Origin: Histomonas meleagridis
Taxonomy: Eukaryota > Parabasalia > Tritrichomonadida > Dientamoebidae
Reading direction: 5' to 3'
DNA: 64,000 nucleotides
Assembly: GCA_020186115.1 (NCBI GenBank)
Contig: WSYJ01000137.1
Coordinates: 186,001-250,000, forward strand
Of the stretch, positions 38,233 to 49,692 are shown one piece after another. A program made the position numbers and the translations under genes. Below the pieces are notes generated by a model. That model was not told the origin of the DNA. It worked only from the letters and a program-made list of their open reading frames with translations, and did no database searches. The stretch's first letter is position 1. Each line of letters begins with the position of its first letter.

Positions 38233-41200
38233 ATGAAAGAACAAAGCAAGCCACTTCTCGGACTTAAAGCTTCTCCTCTTCCAGCATTTTTAGGTAGCAA
38301 TGATTCTGATGATGATGAGGATATATTTTGTGATGATAGTGATGATGGCTCTTTGTCATTCAAAAAATCTCCTTTATTACCACCGATGGAAACAACACCT
38401 AAGCCTTCAAAAAAACCAGAAGAAACGAATCAAATTTCATCTTTTGATGAAGCACTTCCAAAAATTACATTATTTCTTTCAACATTAGATGAATATACAA
38501 TTCCTGAGCAATACAGTGGTGATTTATATTTTGTTCCAGATCACGTGGCAACAACAGAAAATCTTTCAATGAAACTTCAGAAATTAGTTAATGAAAATAT
38601 TGATGAATTTGATACAGAACTTCAAAACATCAATATTTCAGCGCAGGTAAGCATTGTTAAGTATAGGACAGACAAATCAATCGATCTTAAAGAATTTATT
38701 ACTCCAAATACAGATTCAAGAGTATTGACAATTATTTATTTTCTTCTCTCAAAAACAGATAACCAAAAAGAATCACTTTATTACAGTATACAAGCAATTT
38801 CAGAATTTGTCAAGTCAACTGAAGTTGCACCAATTTCATCACTTTTTGAAGATTTCAAAATCCAAACAATCATCCATAAAATTGCTGTATGTCTCATAGG
38901 TCTTTTCCCACACCATCCAATTCTTGAATCTGTTCTTAATAGATTATCACGATATGATTCATCCATACCAGAATTGTTTAGTTTCATCCAAGAAAACGAC
39001 GACGATGATGATTTTGATTTTGATGATGACGATGATTCATTTTTTGAGTCCATTCAAGAAATGCAACAACGACCTGCGCCATTAATGTTACAATCCCGTG
39101 CTATCAGAGAGAATCCTCTTGACAACCTTCAACCTGCAGCATCGAAAGTATTCACAGTTACAGTTGCAGAACCTCCATTCAGTGTCACTTTTTGTCTTAC
39201 GAACGGTTCTTCACAATTAACCCCCAATCAATTTGTGGATTGGATCACAGCGCTTAACAGTGGGAATCCGATACCAATTCCTATTAAAAAATCACGTATC
39301 GATTCGAACAATAATACGTGTTTAAGTGGCACGCCAAATCCACCACATGATGTTTCTGATGAAAATCTTAGTTCAAATGTTGAAGCAACAGAAGAAACAA
39401 TATTAGAATTATTTAATTCTACGCCAGATTCTCAAATGTTATTAACCACTATACCATCACAATTACCACCTAATTTATTTCCATTATATTATCCATTATT
39501 TCAAATTGCAAATCTTTCTGCTATAAAGCCATTTAAAAGAGGTTTTATCTATCCGTCGTTATTAGAGAATGAATATATGGCACATCAAGGACTTATTAAT
39601 GGAAACATTGAAGAAATCCAAGATGCAATAAATAATATGCTTAAAAGAGTACCATCAGATTGTAATCTTAAGCCTATAAAACCATTAACACCAAAACGAG
39701 AATTTAAAACTTCTGAAATTGAGAAAGAAAATGAAAATTTAATAACAGCATTATCATTAGCAGACATCGAAATTGTATTACATGGAAGATCACCATTCAC
39801 ATTAAACCAAATGTCACAAGAAGCATTAATACAAATCCCTTATGATCGAAAATGGCGTTCACAAGCGTTATATTATTTTTACACTGAATTTTTATTTCAT
39901 CCATATATCATTTTTCGACTAGCGTTTTCATTAGCTATTAATGTTATTGAATATGATCCATCATTAGCTTGTAGTTTTTTATTTGAAGGGATTTATATAT
40001 TTAATTTATCATATCCATCATTATGTCAAAATGAGTTTTGTAGAGCCGCATATTTATTATTTGGTGAAACACTTGATCAAATTGATTGTTATTATTATTC
40101 AGCATTATTATTCGATGTATATTTCTTAAGTAATCCACAATCAACAAAATTTTCGAATTCGATTGCACAAATAGCTCAACGTAATCGAGATATGAATCGT
40201 GCAGTATTTCATTATACACAATCGATGAAACATTTTGTAGATAAAGTTCGTTGTGATGAAGCATTATATATATCACAATTAATTACATCGATTTATGGAG
40301 AATATTCATTGTTTTCAAGTTCTATTAATCTTTTATCATATTTATTACAACGATCTTATAAAATTATGATTGGAAGAAGAGTCGATCGAATTGATAGTAA
40401 GAATAAAACTTTACCACCTGTTCGACCTAATGAACATTCTATTAAAGTATTTGAGCCACCTGCATCTTCTATTAATACAATGTTAACTGCATTACATTTA
40501 GCTAATTTGTTTATTAAGAAACAATACTTTAAACATGCAAATAATTTACTTAAAACTCTTAAAACAGTTACAACGAATCAAACGATATTAAAGATAATTG
40601 ATTTTGTTGTAACTAAAAGATATTATAAGAAGAACAAATTAAACAAATTCTTTCAATCAATATCACATTTAGAAATTAAATCACGTAAAGCGACATTAAT
40701 GTCAAGTGTTTCAATGTTATCAGCATCTAAATTTGATACAAGTATTGCAATCATTCAATTATTAATCTTGAATTATAATTCATTTAGGTTTTTTAAAAAC
40801 GGAGTCTTTTGGTCAGAAGTATTAATCCAATCATTATGTAAAAACCATTTAAAAGATATGGGTTATGCTTATTTATATCGAGGAATTGCTTTAGCTAATG
40901 GTTATTCACAAGTATGTTGTATTAATGGTCCGATTTCATTACATGTAACATTTTCACCATTAATGAGTTCAATTGCATTATATAACAGAGAAACATTATT
41001 TAATAACATCTCTGAATATGTATCAGAAACTTTAGCTACATTACATATAGCTTTAACATCATTTGAGAAAGTTGGCTGTATTCGTAAGTCAATCGAAACA
41101 ATGTTAATATATTTGGATGTATTATTACATTATTTTTTAGATCCGACTTTTAGTGGTAGTGCAATCACAATTCCGCCATTAGAAATTATCGAGCCACATT

Positions 41201-43122
41201 TCGATGTACAAATTAAAGGTTTACCATTACAGAAAGTGGATAATTTCCAACCTTATACTTTAAATATTAATAATATTGATGATCATATTACACCAATTTT
41301 CACTAACTTGGAAACGAACGTCGAAAAGTTAATGATGCCAATACAAATCATTTATGGGCAAATATTATCAGCTAAGTTTAGTTTGTTACAGAAGAAAATC
41401 GAATTATCAAAAACAAAATTCGATTTTGCATTTAATAACTTACAAAAATATTTCATTTGTTCCGAACATTTTATTTCACGAGATTTACATAATAATACAT
41501 TAATATTGTTTTCACGTATATTGGAAAACATGTGTTTAACTTTGTTGTTCTATGAAAAAGAATTTATTAATTCACATTTGATTATATTCGATTGGTTTAA
41601 TGATATTCATTCTCTTATCGATATTAAACATCGAGTATCTACAACAGAATCACAAATACCGATAAATTCAAGTCTTGATATAACAACTTCAACTTTAAGA
41701 AACCTTTCAAGCTTAAAATTCCCAAATTTCTTGGACACAATATCGAGAAGCGGTTTGAAACTGCCGACTACAGAAATTTTGGATGAGAATTCAATTGTCT
41801 CAAGTTTACAAAAAATTTACGCGAACGTTAAGCTGTATGAAGCTCAAAAACTGAAAGAAGATGAAATGCATGACGTTAATCGGAAATTATGTAAAAGCAT
41901 TGAAACTATCGCAGATAACAAAAGAAGAGAAAGTGAAATACGTATCCAGCATAATTTCACTTTCGATGAAGTGTTACAATCTTCTTCAATGTGCGAAAAT
42001 GTAGTTTTTATTGTTCATTTACATGATTCAATTTTTGTGTACTATCCCTATCGTGGTACCAAAAAACGTATTCCGTATAAACCTTCGAAAACGACGTCAC
42101 TTTTCACGCTCAAAGCAAACAAAGCCGATCAACTTTTTAAGTCGTCTTCGGGGATTTTCACATCACAATTCTTTGAAATCATTTCAACATATTTATTTTC
42201 GGATAAAAAATCAAAATTATTTCAATATAATAGCAAAGAAGCATTACAATTATTCGAACAAATTGGGCAAGATTTATTTGGAGATATTATCAATAATGTT
42301 GATGAATGGAAATATGATTTAGATAATCATAGTTTTGGTGAAAACAAATTATTTGGCAGATCTAACAAAGGCCAATTAATCTCATTAACAATACCAAATA
42401 AGCCTTTTGTATTTATTACAAGTAATGATTTAAATGCGTTACCTCTTGAACTAATGTTCCCACATCATCTTGTTGTTAGAAGTAGGTTTTATTCCTACTT
42501 ACTATTACACCATGAAACAGGCAGCGAAATGCCGCAGATGATTGTCCACAGATTGAAAGGGTTTGATCCGAGTGAACTGAGAGACGATGGCATTCAAAGG
42601 AGTATTGAACAGATTGAGAGCTTTATTTGCGCGTGCGGTGGTTCGACGGTTTCTTCCTTGCCGGTAATCAGAAGGAATGAACGTAATGTTTGCGTGGCAT
42701 TTCCTTTGTTTTCATCAAATAAGGAGAACGTATACTATAGTACGAAATACCCATTTGCGGAATATATCAATTTGAACTTGACATATTCAATTCCACAACA
42801 ACAAACAGTTTCTTTATACGTTTTTACATACACAGACATGTGTGAAATGCCTCAAATGCTATCAGAGTATGTCAGACAATGTCCAAACGCCTTCTTTATG
42901 TTCATTCCAACAAAATTTGTTCGGACTGCATTTGCAAAGATGACAGATATATTCGAAAGACAGAACAAACGAATGGAGTACGTAAACGCACACAAAGATG
43001 ATGAGGGTATAGAGTTAGAAAAGCAATTGGTGGAAAATCCATTCAATTTTATATTGTTGCTACAGGCAACACTAATTACTCAGTTGCAATGTCCGGTGCC
43101 AATTTATGTGCCGCTTCACTGA
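38233..43122 (+). CDS. Large helical-repeat protein with CHAT-like C-terminus
   Basis: 1629 residues. The N-terminal 110 residues are acidic/proline-rich. A striking Asp cluster (NDDDDDFDFDDDDDSFFE) lies near residue 256. Residues 450-1350 are helical with TPR-like pairs (ALYISQLITSIYGEYSLFSS, YLYRGIALANGYS). The C-terminal 300 residues resemble a caspase-fold CHAT domain: FVFITSNDLNALPLELMFP, then PHHLVVRSRFYSYLLLH, and later strands VSLYVFTYTD and FFMFIP. I see no clear His/Cys dyad, so it may be inactive. Separase and the flagellar protein CFAP46 share such a layout; neither is proved. Confidence 0.55.
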   Translation: MKEQSKPLLGLKASPLPAFLGSNDSDDDEDIFCDDSDDGSLSFKKSPLLPPMETTPKPSKKPEETNQISSFDEALPKITLFLSTLDEYTIPEQYSGDLYFVPDHVATTENLSMKLQKLVNENIDEFDTELQNINISAQVSIVKYRTDKSIDLKEFITPNTDSRVLTIIYFLLSKTDNQKESLYYSIQAISEFVKSTEVAPISSLFEDFKIQTIIHKIAVCLIGLFPHHPILESVLNRLSRYDSSIPELFSFIQENDDDDDFDFDDDDDSFFESIQEMQQRPAPLMLQSRAIRENPLDNLQPAASKVFTVTVAEPPFSVTFCLTNGSSQLTPNQFVDWITALNSGNPIPIPIKKSRIDSNNNTCLSGTPNPPHDVSDENLSSNVEATEETILELFNSTPDSQMLLTTIPSQLPPNLFPLYYPLFQIANLSAIKPFKRGFIYPSLLENEYMAHQGLINGNIEEIQDAINNMLKRVPSDCNLKPIKPLTPKREFKTSEIEKENENLITALSLADIEIVLHGRSPFTLNQMSQEALIQIPYDRKWRSQALYYFYTEFLFHPYIIFRLAFSLAINVIEYDPSLACSFLFEGIYIFNLSYPSLCQNEFCRAAYLLFGETLDQIDCYYYSALLFDVYFLSNPQSTKFSNSIAQIAQRNRDMNRAVFHYTQSMKHFVDKVRCDEALYISQLITSIYGEYSLFSSSINLLSYLLQRSYKIMIGRRVDRIDSKNKTLPPVRPNEHSIKVFEPPASSINTMLTALHLANLFIKKQYFKHANNLLKTLKTVTTNQTILKIIDFVVTKRYYKKNKLNKFFQSISHLEIKSRKATLMSSVSMLSASKFDTSIAIIQLLILNYNSFRFFKNGVFWSEVLIQSLCKNHLKDMGYAYLYRGIALANGYSQVCCINGPISLHVTFSPLMSSIALYNRETLFNNISEYVSETLATLHIALTSFEKVGCIRKSIETMLIYLDVLLHYFLDPTFSGSAITIPPLEIIEPHFDVQIKGLPLQKVDNFQPYTLNINNIDDHITPIFTNLETNVEKLMMPIQIIYGQILSAKFSLLQKKIELSKTKFDFAFNNLQKYFICSEHFISRDLHNNTLILFSRILENMCLTLLFYEKEFINSHLIIFDWFNDIHSLIDIKHRVSTTESQIPINSSLDITTSTLRNLSSLKFPNFLDTISRSGLKLPTTEILDENSIVSSLQKIYANVKLYEAQKLKEDEMHDVNRKLCKSIETIADNKRRESEIRIQHNFTFDEVLQSSSMCENVVFIVHLHDSIFVYYPYRGTKKRIPYKPSKTTSLFTLKANKADQLFKSSSGIFTSQFFEIISTYLFSDKKSKLFQYNSKEALQLFEQIGQDLFGDIINNVDEWKYDLDNHSFGENKLFGRSNKGQLISLTIPNKPFVFITSNDLNALPLELMFPHHLVVRSRFYSYLLLHHETGSEMPQMIVHRLKGFDPSELRDDGIQRSIEQIESFICACGGSTVSSLPVIRRNERNVCVAFPLFSSNKENVYYSTKYPFAEYINLNLTYSIPQQQTVSLYVFTYTDMCEMPQMLSEYVRQCPNAFFMFIPTKFVRTAFAKMTDIFERQNKRMEYVNAHKDDEGIELEKQLVENPFNFILLLQATLITQLQCPVPIYVPLH

Positions 43123-43739
43123 GTTGTTTTTTAATAAATAAACAGAATTTTGGATGTGTTATAAATGCGCATTTTATTTCTTTATCTTCGTATTTTGATC
43201 TTCACATAAACTCAGTCGTGTACAACTGTGCATTCCAACTTTGATAGACAATTGTTGTTTTAAACAACAAAATAGAGAAAAATTAAGTTTTAACATGTTT
43301 ATGACCGTTAAATAAAATACAAATTGGTGGATTCGTATATTACGTCCAATACTAATCGTATATGGATTTTGCAATATTGGGCTGTGATATAATTATTTCT
43401 GTATGTTAATATGTGCCTAAAAATTTGAGTAGTTCTATCATTAGGCATCATCATGATAAAAATTTTTGACTTGGGATTTGGAATATGCATCACATTAAAA
43501 ATAAAATGTTGTGTTTTAAGTTCACTATATTCTGAGAAAAAATTATGCATTAAAACACAAATTTCTTGTTTCAAAAATGATATAAAATTTGATTTAAATT
43601 AAATTGATCTTTCATCCTTTAACTTATTAGCAGTGTGGAAAAGTAAAAATTTAGGGTTTGTGAACTTTTACTGATGATTCTTTACTATTGATTAAAATTA
43701 TTAAATTACTAAAATAAATTTTAAATAAAACAAATAAAT
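43123..43739. other. Intergenic region and 3' flank of ankyrin gene B
   Basis: TTTTTAATAAATAAA after 43122 is the polyadenylation signal of the large gene. The rest is AT-rich; frames at 43174-43574 are not convincing. The right end is the start of what would be another insert of gene B (ATTTATTTG on the minus strand) that is not followed by a further repeat. Confidence 0.45.
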
Positions 43740-46617
43740 ATTTTTAGCATTAATATCAATTCCTTCTTGTTCAAGAAGTAATTTAACTATTTCTGTATAT
43801 CCTTTTTTAGATGCATACATAAGTGCTGTATTAAATAATTTAAATAATTTCCAAATATTATTTTAAAATATCAAATTATTAAAATAAATATCAAATAAAA
43901 CAAATAAATATCTTCAGTATTAATATCAATTCCTTCTTGTTCAAGAAGTAATTTAACTATTTCTGTATGACCATAACTAGATGCATAAATAAGTGCTGTA
44001 TTAAATAATTTAAATAATTTCCAAATATTATTTTGAAATCTCAAATTATTAAAATAAATATCAAATAAAATAAATAAATAAATATCTTTAGCATTAATAT
44101 CAATTCCTTCATGTGCAAGAAGTAATCGAACTATTTCTATATGATCATTTAATACCGCAAGTCTAAGTTCTGTTCTAAATAATTTAAATAATTTTTAAAT
44201 AAGATTTTGATATAAGAAATTATTAAAATAAAATCCATATGAAATATATAAATATCTATAACATTAATATTAATTCCTTCTTGATCAAGTAGTAATTTAA
44301 CTATTTCAGGATAACCATATAAAGATGCATACATAAGGGCTGTATAAAATATTTTTAACAATTTCCAAATATTATTTCCAAATATCAAATTATTAAATCA
44401 AAGTATAAATAAAACAAATAAATATCCATAGCATTAATATCAATTTTTTCTTGATTAAGAAGCAATTTGACAATTTCTGAATTGCCTCCTTTAGAAGCTG
44501 TAATAAGTGCTGTGGTAAATAATTTAAATGATTTCCAAATATTATATTGAAATCCAAAATTATTAAAATATATTTCAAATAAATAAAATAAATACTTTGA
44601 GCATTAATATCAATTCCTTTTTGATCAAGAAGCAATTTAACGATTTCTAATTTACCATTTTTAGATGCTAACACAAACGCTGTACAAAATAATTTAAATA
44701 ATTTCCAAATATTATCTTAAAATCAAAAATTATTAAAATAAATATCATATGAAATAAATAAATATCTTTAGCATTAATATCAATTCCTTCTTGTTCAAGA
44801 AGTAATTTAACGATATCTATATCACCTTTTGAAGATGCATGCATAAGTACTGTATCAAATAATTTAAATAAATACCAAATATCATTTTGAAATATTAAAA
44901 TAATAAAATAAATCCTAAATAAAATATATAAATACCTTGAGCATTAATATCAATTCCTTTTTGAAGAAGTAATTTAACTATTTCTGTATGACCTTTTTTA
45001 GATGCTAAAATAAGTGCTGTATCAAATAATTTAAATAATTTTCAAATATTATTTTGAAATATCAATTTATTAGTATAAATATGAAATTAAACAAAAGAAT
45101 ATCTTTAGCATTAATATCAATTCCTTCTTGATCAAGAAGTAATTTAACTATTTCTTTATAACCTTCAAAAGATGCTACCATAAGAGCTGTTATAAACATA
45201 AAAATTGATCATTAAACATTAATTTGAATCATAAAATTATCCTAAAAAACATTATATCAAACAATTAATCATTTTTATAATTAACATCAATTCCTTTATG
45301 TTCAAGAATATATTTAACAAGTTCAAAGTTTCCTGATTTCGTGGCGAAAAGTAAAGTATCTTTTGGAATTTGACTATAATGGAGATAATAAATAACAAGC
45401 ATTAAGTTTCCTGTTCTTGCAGCAGCATTGACAAGATAATTAATGTTTTGCATACCTTCTTTATCTAAATATGTTAAAAGCTCATAATTATTATTTTCTA
45501 TACAAATTATTTTTAATTCAATGAACTTTTTCTCTTTAATGTTTTTAATTGACAATGTATTAAAAACATTAAAATCAAACTTATAATTATAATCAATATC
45601 TTCAGAGTAATATTCATCATTAAGTTCAGACCCTACTTGGATTTTTTCATAAACATATTTAAAGATATTATTTTGATGGAATTGAATTGCTGTTTCATAT
45701 GCATCTTTAAATGTTGAATGATTTTGTTCACATAAATGAATGATTTCTTCATTTCCACCAGCAACTGCATATTTACCTGTATTATTTACTTTTGCATTAT
45801 TCATAAGTAAATATTTAAAACATTTAACTGATGAAAAAAACGCTGCATAATCAATTAATGAAACATTATATTTATTAATAAATGAACATCTTTCATAAAG
45901 TGATGGTTTAATTTTTTGGTTAAAATCAAAATTTGCTTGTGATGATATTTCTTGAAGTTTTTCTATTTCATCATTTCGAATTATTTTTGCAATTTCATTT
46001 GGATTAACTCCTTCTTTAATTAATTTCTTATGAAGTTCAAAGTTATTTGCTGAAAGTTTATCATAATCATTTATTGCTGTGCTACTAAATGGGTCATAAT
46101 CAGAAAGATCAGAAGGGTTCGTTTTAAGAAGGTGTATAAAATAATATGATCGAATGTTTTTAAGAAAATTTATATCAATTAATTCCTGTTCTATCATTTT
46201 ATTAAGTAGATAATATGATTCACTCTCTTTAAATTGAGTAATATATCTACCAAATGTTTCAACGAGTTTAGGAATGTTTTGTGTTATTTCTTCTTCCTTA
46301 GTTTGAACTTCCTTCAAATACTTAATATGTAAATCACTTTCACCTTTTCGTGATTTAAAAGCAGAGTATATTAAACCACAAATCACATAATTGAATGTAA
46401 ATGGGTTTTTTAAATCAAATAAATCCATAGTTCGTTTAATTGATAAATCATAATTTTCTTGGGTTAACTCAAAAATTATTTCCGTGAGAGAATTTAATAT
46501 TTGATAACATAATGATTTAGTATTTGATACATTTTCTGTCTTTGAATTATTTGTAGTGTTGAACATACTTGAAAAGATGAAAATTGGATTTGAATGAAAA
46601 CGATTAAAGGGTACCAT
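43740..46617 (-). CDS. Ankyrin-repeat protein B (DUF3447-type), interrupted between repeats
   Basis: The first segment (46617 to about 45271) encodes the same N-terminal domain as gene A (KKLIKEGVNPNEIAKIIRND, SLIDYAAFFSSVKCFKYLLM). ATG 46566 is an alternative start that aligns better with gene A. Nine further segments each encode one near-identical ankyrin repeat (for example TALMYASKKGYTEIVKLLLE, then QEGIDINAKN), separated by nine AT-rich inserts. No coding segment contains a stop. The array ends near 43740; reading on into the last T-rich insert terminates after about 13 residues, and no C-terminal tail like that of gene A is seen, so the 3' end may be lost. Probably a cytosolic scaffold. 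Confidence 0.55.
43751..45294 (-). repeat. 170-bp ankyrin cassette array of gene B
   Basis: The repeat landmark recurs at 45294, 45124, 44957, 44787, 44617, 44447, 44277, 44107, 43933 and 43763: steps of 170, 167, 170, 170, 170, 170, 170, 174, 170. The 167 step reflects one lost codon in a repeat; the 174 step reflects a 4-base gain in an insert. Insert windows are 45194-45270, 45024-45100, 44857-44933, 44687-44763, 44517-44593, 44347-44423, 44177-44253, 44003-44083 and 43833-43909. All nine end, at the coding restart, in a variable codon followed by ACA-G. Confidence 0.85.
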
Positions 46618-47184
46618 TCGGATAAACTAGTCAATTAATTTCTGTCACTTTTTACCTGCTGCCAAAAAAATAATAAAAAGAAGCTAAAAAATATTTTCAA
46701 TAAAAATAATAAACTGGAACTGAAAAGCTAAGGATTACATTCATTAGATTTTTCATCATTTTATGATCAAAGAATAATCGTAGAAGCGAATCTTACAAAA
46801 TAATAATTTTTATTTCCTACACGTAAAGTATTCAAATAAACTACTTTTACAATAGTTTTTAATCGTAATTTCTTGGAGTATTTTCACTATTTGAGTATAT
46901 TCCGACAATGTTTTTGTTTGAATATATATTTCATCAAATCGTTTCGATATTTTTTCATATTTTGTTGAAAATTATGAGATGGAGTGACAAGGAAAAATAT
47001 ATTATTATCATTAAAAAAAATTTTTATTCATCACTTTCTATTATGAATGTATTTTATTTCGATGCTATTTCTTCGATGATTTCGTTATTTATTTTCATTC
47101 CCTGTTTTTCTGAAAACATGAAGATTTCTCTATGCATTTTTTTTTCAATATATTAATTTTTCTTCACTTAAATTACAATTATCC
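46618..47184. other. Intergenic region, no gene seen
   Basis: AT-rich. The frame at 46908-47156 is low in confidence and hydrophobic by composition. Confidence 0.4.
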
Positions 47185-47427
47185 TTATTTTCGATATAGA
47201 AATTCGATTTTTCTGTCATTAACTTTTCGAATTTCATTATCATAAATATAACGAAACATTTCATTTCGATGAAATTCTATTTCTTTTTCATATGCATCTG
47301 TAAATGATGAATTATTTTGTTCACATAAATAACTAATTTCTAATACTGCATTATTTATTCTTATCATGAATTTTATCAGAATTCCAAACATAACCCGTTC
47401 CATCTGAAGGGAATTCCAACGTTTCAT
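47185..47427 (-). pseudogene. Fragment of a DUF3447-type ankyrin gene
   Basis: 80 codons. LCEQNNSSFTDAYEKEIEFH and NEMFRYIYD match the N-terminal domain of gene B (LCEQNHSTFKDAYETAIQFH, NNIFKYVYE). Flanking parts of the domain and all ankyrin repeats are missing. Confidence 0.55.
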
Positions 47428-47509
47428 AAACCAACTTTAACTTTATTCTATTTTCTGGAAATCATTTCAAACAGCAAAATTACAGCATATCAATTTTATT
47501 TCATTATGT

Positions 47510-47710
47510 TTACAGCTCAGGTATTGGACATGTGAACTCACTGAATCTGTCCAACTTTTTACCCCTTTTCTTTATGACTATTATTACGATGACCACTATC
47601 ACTATTGCGACGACCGGAATTGTTACTCCAAGCGCGATTGCCAATGTATTTGATTTCGCTATTTCTTCGTTAGAAGGACAAGCATCGTTAAGTCCGACAA
47701 TCAAATTCAA
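47510..47710 (-). pseudogene. BspA-like gene, piece 4 (membrane anchor and tail)
   Basis: Starts with no ATG. A Cys-containing juxtamembrane segment (GLNDACPSNEEIAKSN), one membrane span and a 16-20 residue cytosolic tail ending CPIPEL. The stop overlaps TAAA. Confidence 0.65.
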
Positions 47711-49692
47711 ATCGCAAACGAAGTCAAAGCATAAGTTGCATCAACGTATGCATTACTTGTAGAAATGTTTTCAAACGCATTCTTTTCGAAGGCTGGTGGC
47801 TGTACTCCATAATAATAAATGCATTTAAGTGACAAACAATTACAAAATGCATTTTCGCAAATGTTCTTTACGCCAGATCCTAAAATTATTGTAACCAATG
47901 ATGTGCAATCTGAGAATGAAAATTCTCCGATTCTTTCTGTTGCGTTTGGAATGTTAATTGAGATCAATGAAGTACATTTATAAAATGCTGATACTCCAAT
48001 TGATTTAATTGTTTCACAAAGTATAATATTTTGTAATGTATTACATTCATTGAATAAATTGTCATTAATTGTATCAAGTTTCGATAATGATAAATTAACT
48101 GAAGTAATTTGTGTTTCATCAAATGAATCAGTTTCTATGTATATAAGTTGTGGTGGCGATTGGTAATAACCTGTTTTATTTGCTGGGAATGATACTAATG
48201 TTGTGAAGATCTTATTATATAATACTTTATCGTTTTGATAGTTTGCAAAATATGGATTCGTTGGATCGACTTCAATTGATGTAAGTTTTGGACAAGATTT
48301 AGTAATACATTGTCCAATGCCTTCTACTGTTGATGGTATTTCAAGTGTTACTAAATTGGTACAATTAAAGAATGCATATGATGCAATACTTTTGAGATTT
48401 GAGGGAAGTTTAAGTGTATCCAATGACGTACAACTTGCAAATCCGTACCATCCAATTGCTGAAAGGTTTTTATTAAATGTAACTTTTAAGTTTTCACATC
48501 TAGAAAATGCATAATCTCCAATCGTTTGCAAATTTGTTGGAAGTTGGATTGATCGGATTGAAACGCATTGATAAAATGCATGTGAATTAATTGTTATTAA
48601 TTCTCCTTCAAGGAAATTAACTGTTTCTAAACTTTCACATTGATAAAATGTATGTGAATTAATTTTCTGAAGTTTAGATGAAAGTGTAATTGAACTTAAT
48701 TTAGAACATTGATAAAATGCATATTCACCAATTGTTTCTATATTTTCTTTAATTATACAATTCATTTCTTTACAATTATAGAATGAATAATTACTAATAG
48801 TCTTCAAACTTGTTGGGAATGTCATTGATTTAAGTGCAACGCAATTATAAAATGCATATTGAAGTATTGTTTCAATATTATCTGTAAGTGGAATACTTTC
48901 TAATTTATTACATCCTGAAAATGCATAAGCGCCAATATTTTTTATAGTGTTACAAAGTGTTATACTTTGTAAATTATAACAATTTTCAAATGCGCCATAT
49001 GAAATTGTTTCGATTTTAGATGATGATAAATCAACTGATGTAATTCCTGAGTTTGTAAATGCAAATTCTTCAATTCCAAGAAGTTGTGCTGGCGTTTTAT
49101 AAGAACCTGTTTTCTTTGGTGGGAAAGACATTAATGATGTTAATTGTTTTTTATATAAAAAGCCATCATTTTCATAATTTGCATAATTTAAGTTTGATGA
49201 GTCAACTTTAATTGATGAAAGTGATTTACATTCATTGAAAATACCTTTTCCTATACTTACAACTGATGCAGAGATTGTAATATCTGTTAAACTAGTACAA
49301 TTATAAAATATATAATTACCAATATTCTTTAGATTTGTTGGAAGTAATATTGTTTGATTTGAAGTACAACCACAAAATGCAATATCTTCAATAGTTTCAA
49401 CACTTTTAATTGTGACTTGTAAATTGATACAATTATAAAATGCAAAAGAACAAATCGTCTTCAAATCTGATGAAAGTGTAATTTCACTAATTGAATTACA
49501 ATTATAAAATGCATATTTACCAATTGTTTCTTCATTTCCATTAAATGTAACTTGTAATTTCTTACAATTATAAAATGTATAATTTTCGATGTTTCTCAAA
49601 TTTGTTGAGAATGTAATTGATTGAAGTGAATTACATTCATAAAATGCATATGATCCAATAGTATTAACATAAGGTTTAATTGTTCCTTGCAT
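47707..49692 (-). pseudogene. BspA-like gene, piece 3
   Basis: 661 codons of BspA repeats. The repeat homology begins before the first Met, near 49723 (GNYAFYNCKVMQGTIKP), showing that this is a continuation and not an independent gene. Ends after NAYVDATYALT where the frame breaks. Confidence 0.75.
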
